Counted from the first letter of the stretch, positions 44,101 to 53,883 are shown. The stretch: 64,000 nt of DNA from Anaerozeibacter quisquiliarum (GCA_051162045.1 JBISDI010000017.1); one strand, 5' to 3'. The notes: generated from the letters alone by a model not told the origin. Translations and numbers: made by a program.

Positions 44101-44457
44101 CACGCTCGAGGTGGCGACCAGATTTACGCCGGTACGGGCGATGTCCTCCTTAAGCACCTGGCCGGCGCGGATGGGGGCGTCGATGCGCAGCGCGTGAATC
44201 TCGCCCAGCACTTCGCCGATGGCCGACCTGGGCACGACATCGAAGGTCTTGACCGAGCACAGCGGGCGCAGGCCGCCTTTGACCCGCACGCTCGAAGTGA
44301 CCGTGCGCATCGGGTTTACCATCTCCTGGCGCGCATACTGAGCGCCCCGGGCGCATTCGTTGCCGGCCACCGCAATGCCGTCGCCCGGGACCGAAACGGT
44401 CATCCGGCAGCCGATCGGGCAGCGGATACAGGTCATCTGCACACTCTCCACGCTCAC
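44086..44457 (-). CDS. DUF1667 protein of glycerol-3-phosphate dehydrogenase operon
   Basis: 123 residues. N-terminal cysteine cluster C10-x2-C13-x3-C17 and C35 (ARGNEC-type), then a beta-rich domain with VTSSVRVKGG and CSVKTFDVVPR. Always found third after a GlpA-like and an FAD-oxidoreductase gene in Bacillota, as here, and thought to be a small iron-sulfur electron-transfer subunit. ATGA overlap with the upstream gene. Confidence 0.93.
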   Translation of the reverse strand: MSVESVQMTCIRCPIGCRMTVSVPGDGIAVAGNECARGAQYARQEMVNPMRTVTSSVRVKGGLRPLCSVKTFDVVPRSAIGEVLGEIHALRIDAPIRAGQVLKEDIARTGVNLVATSSVAVGE

Positions 44458-45701
44458 GCCCCCTCGATTTCCAGCGTTATCTCCCCGGCGCCCGGCACAA
44501 TGGGCACCACGACCTTTTCCATCTCGCCCGGCGTCATGACCGCGCGCTTGCGGCGCTTAAGCACCGCGTCGCCGCATTTGACGGCGACCGTCGCCGACCG
44601 GTAGACCGCCGAGACGCGGAAGTATAGATCCACCTCGCCCGCGCGCGCGGACGTAAGGCGCTGCGGCACCACGTATCGCACGCCCTTTCCCGCGCGCGTC
44701 TCGCGCCATCCGTCCGGCGCGGGCGATTGCCCCTTCGCATACGCCGCCGCCGACCGGCCGGCGAGGATGGCCTCCTCGCTGACGTTGTCCACCAGGTCGT
44801 GCACATGCAGCACATTGCCGCAGGCGAAGATACCGGGAACAAAGGTCTCGCGGTCTTCGTCGACCGCGGGGCCGCCCGTCACCCGGTCGAGCGCAATGCC
44901 CGCGCCCTTCGACAGCTCGTTCTCGGGGATCAGCCCGACCGACAGCAGCAGCGTGTCGCAGTCGTAACGGCGCTCGCTCCCGGGGATCGGCCGGCGCGTC
45001 GCCGGGTCCACCTCGGCGATCGTCACGCCCTCCACGCGCTCGCGCCCGTGGATTTCGCTGACCGTGTGATTGAACAAAAGGGGCGTGCCGTTGTCATCCA
45101 GGCACTGCACGATGTTGCGCGTGAGGCCGCTCGAATAGGGCATGACCTCGGCCACCACCGGCACCTCGGCGCCCTCCCAGGTCAGCCGCCGGGCCATAAT
45201 CAGCCCGATGTCGCCCGAGCCCAGGATCACCACGCGCTTGCCCGGCATGTAGCCCTCGATGTTGACCAGCCGCTGCACGCTGCCCGCGGTGTATACGCCC
45301 GCCGGCCTCGTGCCCGGAATGTTCAGCGCGCCGCGCGTGCGTTCCCGACACCCCATCGCCAGCACCACGGCGGCGGCTTCCAGCTCGATCAGCCCGGTCT
45401 GCGGGCCGATCGCAAGGATCCTCCGGTCGGCCGTCAACTCAAGCGCCATGGTATCGGTCAGCCATTCGATCCCCGAGCCACCCAGCCTTTCGATGAAGCG
45501 CCCGGCGTATTCCGGGCCGGTCAGCTCCTCCTTGAAGAAGTGCAGGCCGAACCCGTTGCGGATGCACTGTTGCAGGATACCGCCCAGCATCCTGTCCCGC
45601 TCGAGGATCAAGACCGATAACTCCGGCGCGACCGCCTTAGCCTCGAGCGCCGCCGCCAGGCCGGCCGGGCCGCCGCCGATCACCACCACGTCGTACTTCA
45701 T
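44454..45701 (-). CDS. FAD/NAD(P)-dependent oxidoreductase subunit of glycerol-3-phosphate dehydrogenase complex
   Basis: 415 residues. Two Rossmann sites: VVVIGGGPAGLAAALEAK at the N-terminus (FAD) and VVILGSGDIGLIMARRL near 155 (NAD), plus MLGGILQQCIRNGFGLH, the conserved loop of this family. Middle gene of the three-gene cluster; probably hands electrons between GlpA and NAD or a quinone. Starts inside the GlpA-like stop (ATGA). Confidence 0.92.
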   Translation of the reverse strand: MKYDVVVIGGGPAGLAAALEAKAVAPELSVLILERDRMLGGILQQCIRNGFGLHFFKEELTGPEYAGRFIERLGGSGIEWLTDTMALELTADRRILAIGPQTGLIELEAAAVVLAMGCRERTRGALNIPGTRPAGVYTAGSVQRLVNIEGYMPGKRVVILGSGDIGLIMARRLTWEGAEVPVVAEVMPYSSGLTRNIVQCLDDNGTPLLFNHTVSEIHGRERVEGVTIAEVDPATRRPIPGSERRYDCDTLLLSVGLIPENELSKGAGIALDRVTGGPAVDEDRETFVPGIFACGNVLHVHDLVDNVSEEAILAGRSAAAYAKGQSPAPDGWRETRAGKGVRYVVPQRLTSARAGEVDLYFRVSAVYRSATVAVKCGDAVLKRRKRAVMTPGEMEKVVVPIVPGAGEITLEIEGA

Positions 45702-47143
45702 TGCGCGTCCTCCTTCAGCGAGCCGGCCAGCAGGTACGAGCCGCCGCCGAACTTGGTCAATTGCTCCATCGGCACGCCCAGCTCGCGCGAAAGGATATCC
45801 ATCACGCGCGGAGCGCAGAAGCCCCCCTGACAGCGCCCCATGCCGGCGCGGGTGCGGCGCTTGACGCCGTCGAGCGAGCGCGCGCCGCGCCGGATGGCCT
45901 CCACGATCTCGCCCTCGGTCACCGTCTCGCAGCGGCAGATTACCTGGCCGTACCGGGGATCGGCCTCGATCAATTGACGGCGTTCGTCCGCCGTCATCTC
46001 CCGGAAGCAGGGGATGGCGGTCATGCGCGCCTGATAGCAGGGCTTGGGGTTGAGCGGCAGGCCGGCCCCGCGCAGCACCTGTTCGATCTTCTCCGCAATC
46101 GCGGGCGAGGCGGTCAGGCCCGGCGAGCAGATGCCCGCCGCGTGCACCAAGTGGCGGCTGGCGGCCGACAGGCCGATGATGAAGTCGTCGGTCGAGGGTT
46201 GGGCGCGCACGCCCGCAAACGAGGTGATGATCGCGCGTAGGTCGATGTCGGGCACGCTCCTGCCCGCGAGCTCGATCATCGTGTCGAGCCCCTGTTGCGA
46301 AACCGCGCAGTCGTCCCGGTCGGACAGGTCGAAGGCGGTCGGGCCGGCGAACATGTTGCCGTCCACCGTGGGCGATACCAGCACCCCCTTGCCCATCGCC
46401 GAGGGCGTCTGGAAGATCACCATATCAACCGCGCGGGCCGAGCGGTCGAAGATCACGTACTCGCCCTTGCGCGGCTGAATCGAGAAGGATTCGTCGCCGA
46501 GCATCCGCGCGACCTCGTCCGAATACACGCCCGCCGCGTTGACCACGTAGCGCGCGCAGATGCGCGCGTCCCCGGCCTCGATCAGCACGCGGTCGCCGTC
46601 TTCGGCCATGGCGCTGACCGGGCTGTTCAGGATCATCACGCAGCCGTTGGCGCCCGCGTTTTCCGCGCAGGCCATCGTCAGTTTGTAAGGGCAGGTGATC
46701 GCGGCCGTGCGCGCGAGCAGCGCGCATGTAACATCGGGATTCAGCGAAGGCTCGAGCTCGCGGGCGTGATCGCCGTTCAGCACAAAAAGCCCCTCCACCC
46801 CGTTTTGCAGCCCGCGTTCATAGAGCGCGCGGATGTGCGCCTCATCCTGCTCGCCCATGCCCACGACCAGCGAGCCGGTGCGCCTGAACGGCACATCCAG
46901 TTCCTCGCATACGCTTTCAAACAGCTGGCTGCCGCGCACGTTGAGCCGGGCCTCGGTGGAACCGGGCCGGCAGTCGTACCCGGCGTGCACGATGGCGCTG
47001 TTGGCGCGCGACGCGCCCATGGCCACGTCCTCGCGCGCCTCGATCAGTCCGATCCGCAGGTCGTATCGGGACAGCCTGCGCGCGATGGAGCAGCCGATCA
47101 CCCCGGCGCCGATGATCGCGACATCCAGGTCAAGCGCTCTCAT
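45698..47143 (-). CDS. glpA: GlpA-like FAD-dependent glycerol-3-phosphate dehydrogenase with BFD-type [2Fe-2S] domain
   Basis: 481 residues, ATG after GAAGGA. DAO fold with VAIIGAGVIGCSIARRLSRYDL, SRANSAIVHAGYDC and GVRAQPSTDDFIIG; C-terminal BFD-like domain CRCET..CQGGFC (four Cys) holding a [2Fe-2S] cluster. Oxidises glycerol 3-phosphate to dihydroxyacetone phosphate. With the two downstream genes it forms the anaerobic-type GlpABC-like complex of Clostridia. No glycerol kinase or facilitator is nearby. Confidence 0.9.
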   Translation of the reverse strand: MRALDLDVAIIGAGVIGCSIARRLSRYDLRIGLIEAREDVAMGASRANSAIVHAGYDCRPGSTEARLNVRGSQLFESVCEELDVPFRRTGSLVVGMGEQDEAHIRALYERGLQNGVEGLFVLNGDHARELEPSLNPDVTCALLARTAAITCPYKLTMACAENAGANGCVMILNSPVSAMAEDGDRVLIEAGDARICARYVVNAAGVYSDEVARMLGDESFSIQPRKGEYVIFDRSARAVDMVIFQTPSAMGKGVLVSPTVDGNMFAGPTAFDLSDRDDCAVSQQGLDTMIELAGRSVPDIDLRAIITSFAGVRAQPSTDDFIIGLSAASRHLVHAAGICSPGLTASPAIAEKIEQVLRGAGLPLNPKPCYQARMTAIPCFREMTADERRQLIEADPRYGQVICRCETVTEGEIVEAIRRGARSLDGVKRRTRAGMGRCQGGFCAPRVMDILSRELGVPMEQLTKFGGGSYLLAGSLKEDAQ

Positions 47144-47306
47144 ACGTCACATCCTTCGCAAAACGTTATACCCTTATGATCTTATCGCCTTTCGATCGCC
47201 TCGGTCAAGGCTCGCGCGGCAAGGAATGGCAAAGAAGCGCGCCCTGAGCATAAAGATCAAATAAAAGAGCGGGTTCGGTCATTTTATATCGTTAAACTTA
47301 TAACGC

Positions 47307-47335
47307 TTGACCAAAATAAGAAGCTCAGGTAAAAT
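47307..47335 (+). promoter_or_regulatory. Promoter for degenerate EAL gene
   Basis: TTGACC, 17-base spacer, TAAAAT. The ATG right after the -10 cannot be used, which supports the GTG start at 47390. Confidence 0.7.
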
Positions 47336-47389
47336 ATGCTTATGGAGGGCGTATTGGACGTATCGATTGAGCGAAGGGGGGCGCGTTAT

Positions 47390-48166
47390 GTGAATCTGAG
47401 GTTGGACGAGCTGCGATCGTTGATCGCCGAGGGCGCGTTTGAGCTATACGGGCAACCCAAGTGGACGTTCGGTAAGAACACCTGCAACACATACGAGGTG
47501 TTCGCCGAGGTGCTGCACCTGCCCGGCGGGAAGACCGTGCCGGGCTACGACTACGTCAGGCGGATCGCGGGCGACGAAGAGACGAGCGAGCTGTTTTCCG
47601 ACTGGTTCCTCAAGGAGTCGCTGAGCATGATGCGCCGGCTGATCGACTCGGCCGGCTGCGACCTGATCGCCGCGATCAACACCTGGACCCACTACGTCAA
47701 CCGGACGGACTTCGTCGATCGCGTCAAGGCCGAGCTTGAGCTGCACGGCCTGTCGCCGCACAACCTCGAGTACGAGCTCAGCGACGTAGACGGGCTCAGC
47801 CCGGTCGGCGTCGAAAACCTGATCGCGCTGAGGGAGATGGGCGTTAAGCTGCTGCTCGACAATTTCGGCATCGGAAACAACAACCTGTTCGTGCTGAACA
47901 AGCTGCCCTTTGACGGCATCAAGCTTGCGCGCTGCTTCGCCTCCGGCGTGCCCAACGACGAGAAGCTGGTGCGCATCCTCGTCTCGATCGCGCACCTGGC
48001 CGACACGCTGGGCCTGACCGTGTGCGCCAAGGGCATCGAAAACGGCGACCAGCTCGAGTACTTCAGCGACCTCGGGTTCTGGAAGGGCCAGGGCTACATG
48101 ATCGGCCCGCCCATGGCCGAAAAAAAGCTGCGCGAGTTCATCGTGCAGTTCGCGAAGAAGGGATAG
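47390..48166 (+). CDS. Degenerate EAL-domain protein
   Basis: 258 residues from GTG 47390, eight to nine bases after AAGGGGGG. The whole protein is one EAL fold: FELYGQPKW, TYEVFAEV (E36 at the EAL position), AINTW (N97), EYELSD (E129), LLLDNFGIGNNNL (D157, N158), GIKLARCFA (K178), CAKGIEN (K214) and KGQGYMIGPP (Q234). The second Asp of the usual DDFG is Asn and the Glu of AEGVE is Lys. Both are needed for catalysis in known phosphodiesterases, so this is probably a cyclic-di-GMP binder or a protein-interaction domain. Confidence 0.85.
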   Translation: MNLRLDELRSLIAEGAFELYGQPKWTFGKNTCNTYEVFAEVLHLPGGKTVPGYDYVRRIAGDEETSELFSDWFLKESLSMMRRLIDSAGCDLIAAINTWTHYVNRTDFVDRVKAELELHGLSPHNLEYELSDVDGLSPVGVENLIALREMGVKLLLDNFGIGNNNLFVLNKLPFDGIKLARCFASGVPNDEKLVRILVSIAHLADTLGLTVCAKGIENGDQLEYFSDLGFWKGQGYMIGPPMAEKKLREFIVQFAKKG

Positions 48167-48212
48167 GGGAGAGGCGAAAAGTCCCAATGTGTCCCGTTCC
48201 CAGCCCGTAGAC

Positions 48213-48245
48213 AAAGGGCGGAGCCGCACTCGGCTCCGCCCTTTT
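48213..48245. terminator. Bidirectional terminator between EAL gene and oppA
   Basis: AAAGGGCGGAGCCG, loop CACT, CGGCTCCGCCCTTTT. It has a T-run on the plus side and an A-run that becomes a T-run on the minus side, so it can serve both convergent genes. Confidence 0.85.
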
Positions 48246-48252
48246 GCTTTAC

Positions 48253-49863
48253 TTACCCTTCGATATACGCGTTGTGGAACAGCTTCTCGCCGGTGGGATA
48301 GGTCGTGACGCCCTTGATTTCCGGGCGGGCGAGGCCGAAGGTCGCGTAGTAGTACACCGGGCAAGCCGCGTAGTCTTCGCCGAAGATGATGGCCTCGGCC
48401 TCATGCATCAGCTTCATGCGCTCGGCCTGGTCCATCGAGGCGTCGACCGCGTTCAGCAGCTCGTCGACCTTGTCATTCTTGTAGAAGGTGGTGTTGTTGC
48501 CCGAGCCGCCCTTGAACAGGTTCAGCAACGTAGCCGGATCGCTGTAGTCGGCCACCCAGCCGTCGCGCGCCATCCAGTGCTCGCCGTTGCGGCGGGCGGC
48601 GGTGAACACGCCCCAGTCCATCGTGGTGAGCTCGACGTTGACGCCCAGCACTTCCTTCCACATGGCGATCATCGCCTCGGCGGTCGGCTGGTGCACGCCC
48701 GATACGTTGGTGCAGTACTCGATGGTCGGCAGGCCTTCGCCGTTCGGATAGCCGGCCTCGGCCAGCGCTTCCTGGGCGGCCTTCTTGTTGGCCTCGTAGT
48801 CGCTGCGGTCGATCACCTTGGCGAAGGCTTGGAACTCGGTTGTGCCGTCGGCCTCAAGGAAGCCGCCGCCCACGAAGTTGTCGGCCGGCAGGTAGACGCG
48901 GTTGGCCGCGACCTCGGACAGGTGGGCCGTGTCGAGCGCCAGCGTCAGCGCCTTGCGGACCAGCGGGTTGTCGAGGGGCGCCTTCTCGTTGTTGAAGTTG
49001 ACGTAGTAGGTGCCGAGCTGCGGCTCGATGAAGAACAGGCCTTCGGCCTTGGTCGCCTCGACTTCCTCGGTCGGGCAGTCGTCGGTCCAGAAGATTTCCT
49101 TGGCGCGGATCGCGGCCAGCTTGGCGTTCGGGTCGGCGATCAGCTTAAAGATGATCTTGCTGTTCTTCAGCGTCGCGGCATCATAGTAAGTCTCGCTGGG
49201 CACCATGACGATCTCCGAGTCCATCGTCCAGCTCTCGACCTTGTACGCGCCGTTGCCGATCAGGCTCGCCACGTCGGTAGACCAGCCCATGGGGTTGGCT
49301 TCGATGATATCCTTGCGCACCGGATAGTAGGGCGGAAAGGCCATGATGTCCTCGAAGAAGGTGCAGGGGCCGGCCATCTTGACTTCCAGCGTGTTATCGT
49401 CCAGCGCCTTCACGCCGAACTCGTCGACCGGCTTCTTGCCGTCCACGATTTCCGCGCCGTTGAGCACGAACTTGCCCATGTCGGCGGCGTAGGGCGCGGC
49501 GGTCTCGGGATCGACGAAGCGCTTGAAGCTGTACTCAAAGTCCGCGGCGGTCAGCGGCTTGCCGTCGGACCACTTGCCGTCCTTGCGGAGCTTGAAGGTC
49601 CAGGTCATGCCGTCGTCGCTCTTCTCGACGCTCTCGGCGGCGCCCAGCACGACGCCATTGCCGTTCTGGTCATACTTGTACAGGCCTTCGAACAGGTGCT
49701 TGATGTAGTTGGAACCGTCGGACGCGGAGTTGAGCGCCGGATCGATGGTCTCCGGCTGCGGGCCGATGCAGACCGTGATCTCGCCGCCTTCGGCAGCCAT
49801 CGCGGGAGCGCCCAAGGCAAGCATCAGCAGGAGCGCCAGGACGAGCGCCAAGGTCTTCTTCAT
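48253..49863 (-). CDS. oppA: Oligopeptide ABC transporter substrate-binding protein
   Basis: 536 residues. Signal peptide about 1-24 (MKKTLALVLALLLMLALGAPAMA) and no lipobox Cys. SBP_bac_5 landmarks: ITVCIGPQPETIDPALNSASDGSNYIKHLFEGLY, WTFKLRKDGKWSDGKPLTAADFEYSFKRF and the C-terminal LMHEAEAIIFGEDYAACPVYYY. Captures peptides for the permease OppBC. Last gene of the operon in the order B-C-D-F-A, with a 64-bp gap before it. Confidence 0.93.
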   Translation of the reverse strand: MKKTLALVLALLLMLALGAPAMAAEGGEITVCIGPQPETIDPALNSASDGSNYIKHLFEGLYKYDQNGNGVVLGAAESVEKSDDGMTWTFKLRKDGKWSDGKPLTAADFEYSFKRFVDPETAAPYAADMGKFVLNGAEIVDGKKPVDEFGVKALDDNTLEVKMAGPCTFFEDIMAFPPYYPVRKDIIEANPMGWSTDVASLIGNGAYKVESWTMDSEIVMVPSETYYDAATLKNSKIIFKLIADPNAKLAAIRAKEIFWTDDCPTEEVEATKAEGLFFIEPQLGTYYVNFNNEKAPLDNPLVRKALTLALDTAHLSEVAANRVYLPADNFVGGGFLEADGTTEFQAFAKVIDRSDYEANKKAAQEALAEAGYPNGEGLPTIEYCTNVSGVHQPTAEAMIAMWKEVLGVNVELTTMDWGVFTAARRNGEHWMARDGWVADYSDPATLLNLFKGGSGNNTTFYKNDKVDELLNAVDASMDQAERMKLMHEAEAIIFGEDYAACPVYYYATFGLARPEIKGVTTYPTGEKLFHNAYIEG

Positions 49864-49927
49864 GGGATACCCTCCTTATTATGGGATTTTTGGATATCTG
49901 TAACGCGCGGACGCGTTGCATTCATGT

Positions 49928-50902
49928 TTATTGCCAGCCTTCCGACACCTTGTGGCAGGCGCAGCTGTGGCCGGGCCCGATCTCGCGCATCTCGGGCCGC
50001 CGCTGCTTGCACACCTCGCGCGCGTAAGGGCAGCGCGTGTGGAACTTGCAGCCCACGGGCGGGTCGATCGGGCTGGGCACGTCGCCCTCGAGCACGATGC
50101 GCTTGCGGGCGCGGCTGACGTTCGGGTCGGGCAGCGGGATTGCCGACAGCAACGCCTGGGTGTAGGGGTGCAGCGGATTTACGTACAGCGACTGCGCGTC
50201 GGTCAGTTCCATCAGGCTGCCCAGGTACATGACGCCGACACGCGTCGAGATATGGCGGACCACCGACAGGTCGTGCGCGATGAACAGGTAGGTCAGGCCG
50301 AGCTTCTTTTGCAGATCCATCAGCATGTTGATGACCTGCGCCTGGATCGACACGTCGAGCGCCGAGATCGGCTCGTCGCACACCATGAATTCCGGGTTCA
50401 GCGCCATCGAGCGCGCGATCGAGATGCGTTGGCGTTGGCCGCCGGAGAACTCGTGCGGGTAGCGGTTCATGTGTTCGGAGTTGAGCCCGACCAGTTCCAG
50501 CAGCGAAAGCACCTGCTCGTTGCGCGCGGCGTGGGTCTTGTGCACCTTGTGGATGTCCAGCGGCTCGCCCACGATGTCGCCGACCGTCATGCGCGGGTTC
50601 AGCGAGGCGTAGGGGTCCTGGAAGATGATCTGCATGCGCCGGCGGTAGGGCTGCATGTTGGCCTTGGTGATGTCCTTGCCGTCGAAGATGATGTTGCCCG
50701 ACGTGGGCTCGTAGAGCCTAAGCATCGTGCGGCCGATCGTCGATTTGCCGCAGCCCGATTCGCCGACCAGGCCCAGCGTCTCGCCGCGCTCAATGACAAA
50801 GGACACGCCGTCCACCGCCTGCACGAACTGCGGCTTCTTGAACGTGCCGCCGTTAACGGGGAAGTACTTTTTGAGGTTCTTGATTTCGATCAGCCTGCTC
50901 AT
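49928..50902 (-). CDS. oppF: Oligopeptide ABC transporter ATP-binding protein OppF
   Basis: 324 residues, ATG 50902 in an ATGA overlap with oppD. GESGCGKSTIGR Walker A, LSGGQRQRISIARSMA-type signature (FSGGQRQRISIARS), VCDEPISALD Walker B and the C-terminal oligopeptide-specific extension with GCKFHTRCPYA (Cys residues that can bind an iron-sulfur cluster in relatives). Powers peptide import with OppD. Confidence 0.97.
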   Translation of the reverse strand: MSRLIEIKNLKKYFPVNGGTFKKPQFVQAVDGVSFVIERGETLGLVGESGCGKSTIGRTMLRLYEPTSGNIIFDGKDITKANMQPYRRRMQIIFQDPYASLNPRMTVGDIVGEPLDIHKVHKTHAARNEQVLSLLELVGLNSEHMNRYPHEFSGGQRQRISIARSMALNPEFMVCDEPISALDVSIQAQVINMLMDLQKKLGLTYLFIAHDLSVVRHISTRVGVMYLGSLMELTDAQSLYVNPLHPYTQALLSAIPLPDPNVSRARKRIVLEGDVPSPIDPPVGCKFHTRCPYAREVCKQRRPEMREIGPGHSCACHKVSEGWQ

Positions 50903-51879
50903 GCGTCCTCCTCCAGTGCGTGCAGCCAGCAGGCCGATTCGTGGCCCTCGCCCACGTCCATGAGCGGCGGCTGATGCGCAAGGCACAGCTTCATACAATG
51001 CACACAGCGCGGCGCGAACGCGCAGCCCTTGGGCAGCGCAATCAGGTCGACCGGCGTGCCCTCGATCGGCACCAGCGGCTCGCGCCGGTCGGAGTCGAGC
51101 CGGGGGAGGCATTTCAAAAGACCTATGGTGTAGGGGTGCGACGCGCGGTAGAAGATGTCGTCGATCGAGCCGCGCTCAGCGATCCGACCCGCGTACATCA
51201 CGATGACCTCGTCGCACAAATCCGACACGATGCCCAGGTCGTGCGTAATCAGGATGATCGAAGAATTGATCTTCCGCTTGAGATTCTTCATCAATTCCAG
51301 GATCTGCGCCTGGATCGTCACGTCGAGCGCGGTGGTCGGCTCGTCCGCGATCAGCAGCTTCGGCTGGCATAGCAGCGTCATGGCGATCATCGCGCGCTGG
51401 CGCATGCCGCCCGAGAACTCGTGCGGGTACTGGTTCATGCGGCGCTCGGGGTTGGGGATGCCGACCAGCGCGAGCGATTCCACCGAGCGCTTGTGGGCCT
51501 CGTCCTTCGTCATCCTGGTGTGCAGCTTGAGCGTCTCCATCAGCTGGTTGCCGATCGTGAACACCGGGTTCAGGCTGGTCATCGGATCCTGGAAGACCAT
51601 GCCGATCTCCTTGCCCCGAATCCCGCGCAGCTGCTTCTTGTTCATCGCGAGCACGTCGCGCCCGTCGAAGGTGATTGAGCCGCCGGTGACGCGGCCGGGC
51701 TCCGGGACCAGCCCCATCAGCGCGTTGACCGACACGCTCTTGCCGCTGCCCGACTCGCCCACGATGCCCAGGACCTTGCCCTGTTTGATGGTATAGCTGA
51801 CGCCGTTGACCGCCTTGACCTCGCCGGCCGGCGTCATGAAGGACACATGCAGGTCCGTAATTTTCAGCAGTTCATTCAT
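50899..51879 (-). CDS. oppD: Oligopeptide ABC transporter ATP-binding protein OppD
   Basis: 326 residues. GESGSGKSVSVNA Walker A, FSGGMRQRAMIAM signature, LIADEPTTALDVTIQ Walker B, and the C-terminal GCAFAPRCVHCMKLC extension. Pairs with OppF under the permease. Ends inside the oppF start. Confidence 0.97.
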   Translation of the reverse strand: MNELLKITDLHVSFMTPAGEVKAVNGVSYTIKQGKVLGIVGESGSGKSVSVNALMGLVPEPGRVTGGSITFDGRDVLAMNKKQLRGIRGKEIGMVFQDPMTSLNPVFTIGNQLMETLKLHTRMTKDEAHKRSVESLALVGIPNPERRMNQYPHEFSGGMRQRAMIAMTLLCQPKLLIADEPTTALDVTIQAQILELMKNLKRKINSSIILITHDLGIVSDLCDEVIVMYAGRIAERGSIDDIFYRASHPYTIGLLKCLPRLDSDRREPLVPIEGTPVDLIALPKGCAFAPRCVHCMKLCLAHQPPLMDVGEGHESACWLHALEEDA

Positions 51880-51889
51880 AATTCTCCCC

Positions 51890-52906
51890 CTATCCGCGCA
51901 TCCGCGGGTCGAGCGCGTCGCGCAGGCCGTCGCCGAACTGGTTGAACGCCAGGATAATCACGGCGATCATGGCGGCGGGGATCATCAGCCGGTAGGGATA
52001 CGACTGGAAGCCGTTGAGCGCGTCGTTGACCAGCGAACCCAGCGACGCCATCGGCGCGGAGACGCCCAAGCCGATGAAGCTCAGGAAGGACTCCGTAAAG
52101 ATGGCCGACGGGATCTGGAACATCGTGGTGACGATGATGGTGCCGATGCAGTTGGGAACCAGGTGCTTCTTGATGATCCAGCCGCTCTTCGCGCCCATCG
52201 CGCGGGCGGCCGTCACGTACTCGGAGCCCTTGAGCGCGATCACCTGGCCGCGCACGATGCGCGCCATGCTGACCCAGTAGAGCAGCGCGAATGTCAGAAA
52301 GATCGAGATCAGGCCCGATCCGACGCTCGCAAACGCCTTCAGCCCGCCGGAGTCGAGCAGCTTCTGCAGCGGATCCTTGAGCGAAATCCCCAGGATGATG
52401 ACGACCAGCGCGTCGGGTATGGCGTAGACGATTTCCACGACGCGCATCATCACATTGTCCACCCAACCGCCGAGGTACCCCGAGATCGCGCCGTAGGTGG
52501 TGCCGATGATGAGGATGATTAAACTGGCGACGATGCCGATCGTCATCGAGATGCGCGTGCCGATCATGACGCGCACCATCAGGTCGCGGCCCAGGTTGTC
52601 GGTGCCGAACGGGTGAAAGGGGTCGAGCGTCGGGGCCATGCGCTCCGCCCCGCGAATCTGCTGATCGTACTGGTAGGGCATCAGCATCGGGCCAACCCAG
52701 GCGAAGAGCAGCACGGCGAGCAGAATCCACGCGCTGGTCATCGCGACCTTGTTGGCGCGCAGGCGGCGCATGGCGTCCTGCCAATAGGTGACCGACTCGC
52801 GCATGTGCGTGAGTTGACTCTTTTCCTCCGTCGACGCCGGTTCAAGCAGTTCCGGCGAGAGATGGAAGGACAGGAATTTGAAATTCTTGACGGGTTTCAG
52901 CTTCAT
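51890..52906 (-). CDS. oppC: Oligopeptide ABC transporter permease OppC
   Basis: 338 residues, ATG 52906 six bases after GGAGG. N-terminal extension, first membrane helix (about 55-75), HPFGTDNLGRDLMVRVMIGTR (family landmark) and BPD_transp_1 helices with the coupling motif EYVTAARAMGAKSGWIIKKHLVPN. Forms the membrane channel with OppB. Confidence 0.95.
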   Translation of the reverse strand: MKLKPVKNFKFLSFHLSPELLEPASTEEKSQLTHMRESVTYWQDAMRRLRANKVAMTSAWILLAVLLFAWVGPMLMPYQYDQQIRGAERMAPTLDPFHPFGTDNLGRDLMVRVMIGTRISMTIGIVASLIILIIGTTYGAISGYLGGWVDNVMMRVVEIVYAIPDALVVIILGISLKDPLQKLLDSGGLKAFASVGSGLISIFLTFALLYWVSMARIVRGQVIALKGSEYVTAARAMGAKSGWIIKKHLVPNCIGTIIVTTMFQIPSAIFTESFLSFIGLGVSAPMASLGSLVNDALNGFQSYPYRLMIPAAMIAVIILAFNQFGDGLRDALDPRMRG

Positions 52907-52919
52907 GGCCGGCCTCCGC

Positions 52920-53846
52920 TCATTCGTAATTGATGCGCGGGTCCACCACGCCGTACACAAGGTCTACAATCAGGTTCATCAGAATCAGCAGCGCCGCGAG
53001 GAACACGGTCACGCCCACAATCAGCGGGTAGTCCCGGTTGGTGACCGAGTCGATGAAAAACTTGCCCATGCCGGGGATCGTGAAGATCTTCTCGACGACA
53101 AAGCCGCCGGTCAGGATGCCCGCGGACAGCGGGCCCAAATAGGAAATGACCGGGATGATCGCGTTGCGCATCGCATGCTTGAACAGGATCCTGCGCTCGG
53201 GCAGGCCCTTGGCGCGTGCGGTCTTGATGTAATCGGAGCTTAAAACGTCCAGCATCGACGAGCGTGTCAGCCGCGCGATAAAGCACGCCGGGTAGAACGA
53301 CAGCGCAAACGCCGGCATGATGTAGCTCTGCCAGGCGGACAGCCCGAGCGTGGGCAAAATGCCCAGCAACACGCCGAATACAATCAACAGCGTCGTCGCC
53401 ATGACGAAGTTGGGCACCGCAATGCCCAGCGTCGCCACGAACATAATCACACGGTCCAGCCACTTGTTGCGCCTGAACGCGGCCACCGTGCCCATGGGTA
53501 CGCCCATGCTCACGGCCAGCGCGATTGCGATGACGCCGAGCCTTGCCGATGTGGGGAACTTCTCCGCGATGATCTGATTGACGCTGAAGCCCACGCGCTT
53601 GTAGGAATCGCCCAGATCGAAGCGGGCGAGGCGCTTGAGGTACAATAGGTACTGCTCGAACAGCGGCTTGTCAAGGCCATATTTCTTCTCCATCATGGCG
53701 ATGGTCTTTTTGCTGGCGCGCTCGGTGTTGAATGGGCCGCCCGGAATCAGGTTCATCAGGAAGAAGGTCATCGTAACCACGACGAACAGCGTGAGGATTG
53801 CAGAAAGGATTCGCTTGATGACGAATCGAGCCAACCGAATCACCAT
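52920..53846 (-). CDS. oppB: Oligopeptide ABC transporter permease OppB
   Basis: 308 residues. Six hydrophobic segments, N-terminal FVIKRILSAILTLFVVVTMTFFLMNLIPGGPF and the coupling loop SDYIKTARAKGLPERRILFKHAMRNAI. First gene of the opp operon. The ribosome binding site is poor (only GATGG in front); translation may rely on a short leader of about 30 nt from the promoter upstream. Confidence 0.95.
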   Translation of the reverse strand: MVIRLARFVIKRILSAILTLFVVVTMTFFLMNLIPGGPFNTERASKKTIAMMEKKYGLDKPLFEQYLLYLKRLARFDLGDSYKRVGFSVNQIIAEKFPTSARLGVIAIALAVSMGVPMGTVAAFRRNKWLDRVIMFVATLGIAVPNFVMATTLLIVFGVLLGILPTLGLSAWQSYIMPAFALSFYPACFIARLTRSSMLDVLSSDYIKTARAKGLPERRILFKHAMRNAIIPVISYLGPLSAGILTGGFVVEKIFTIPGMGKFFIDSVTNRDYPLIVGVTVFLAALLILMNLIVDLVYGVVDPRINYE

Positions 53847-53883
53847 CCATCATAAATTGCAGGCAGACGTAAACAATGCAGTT

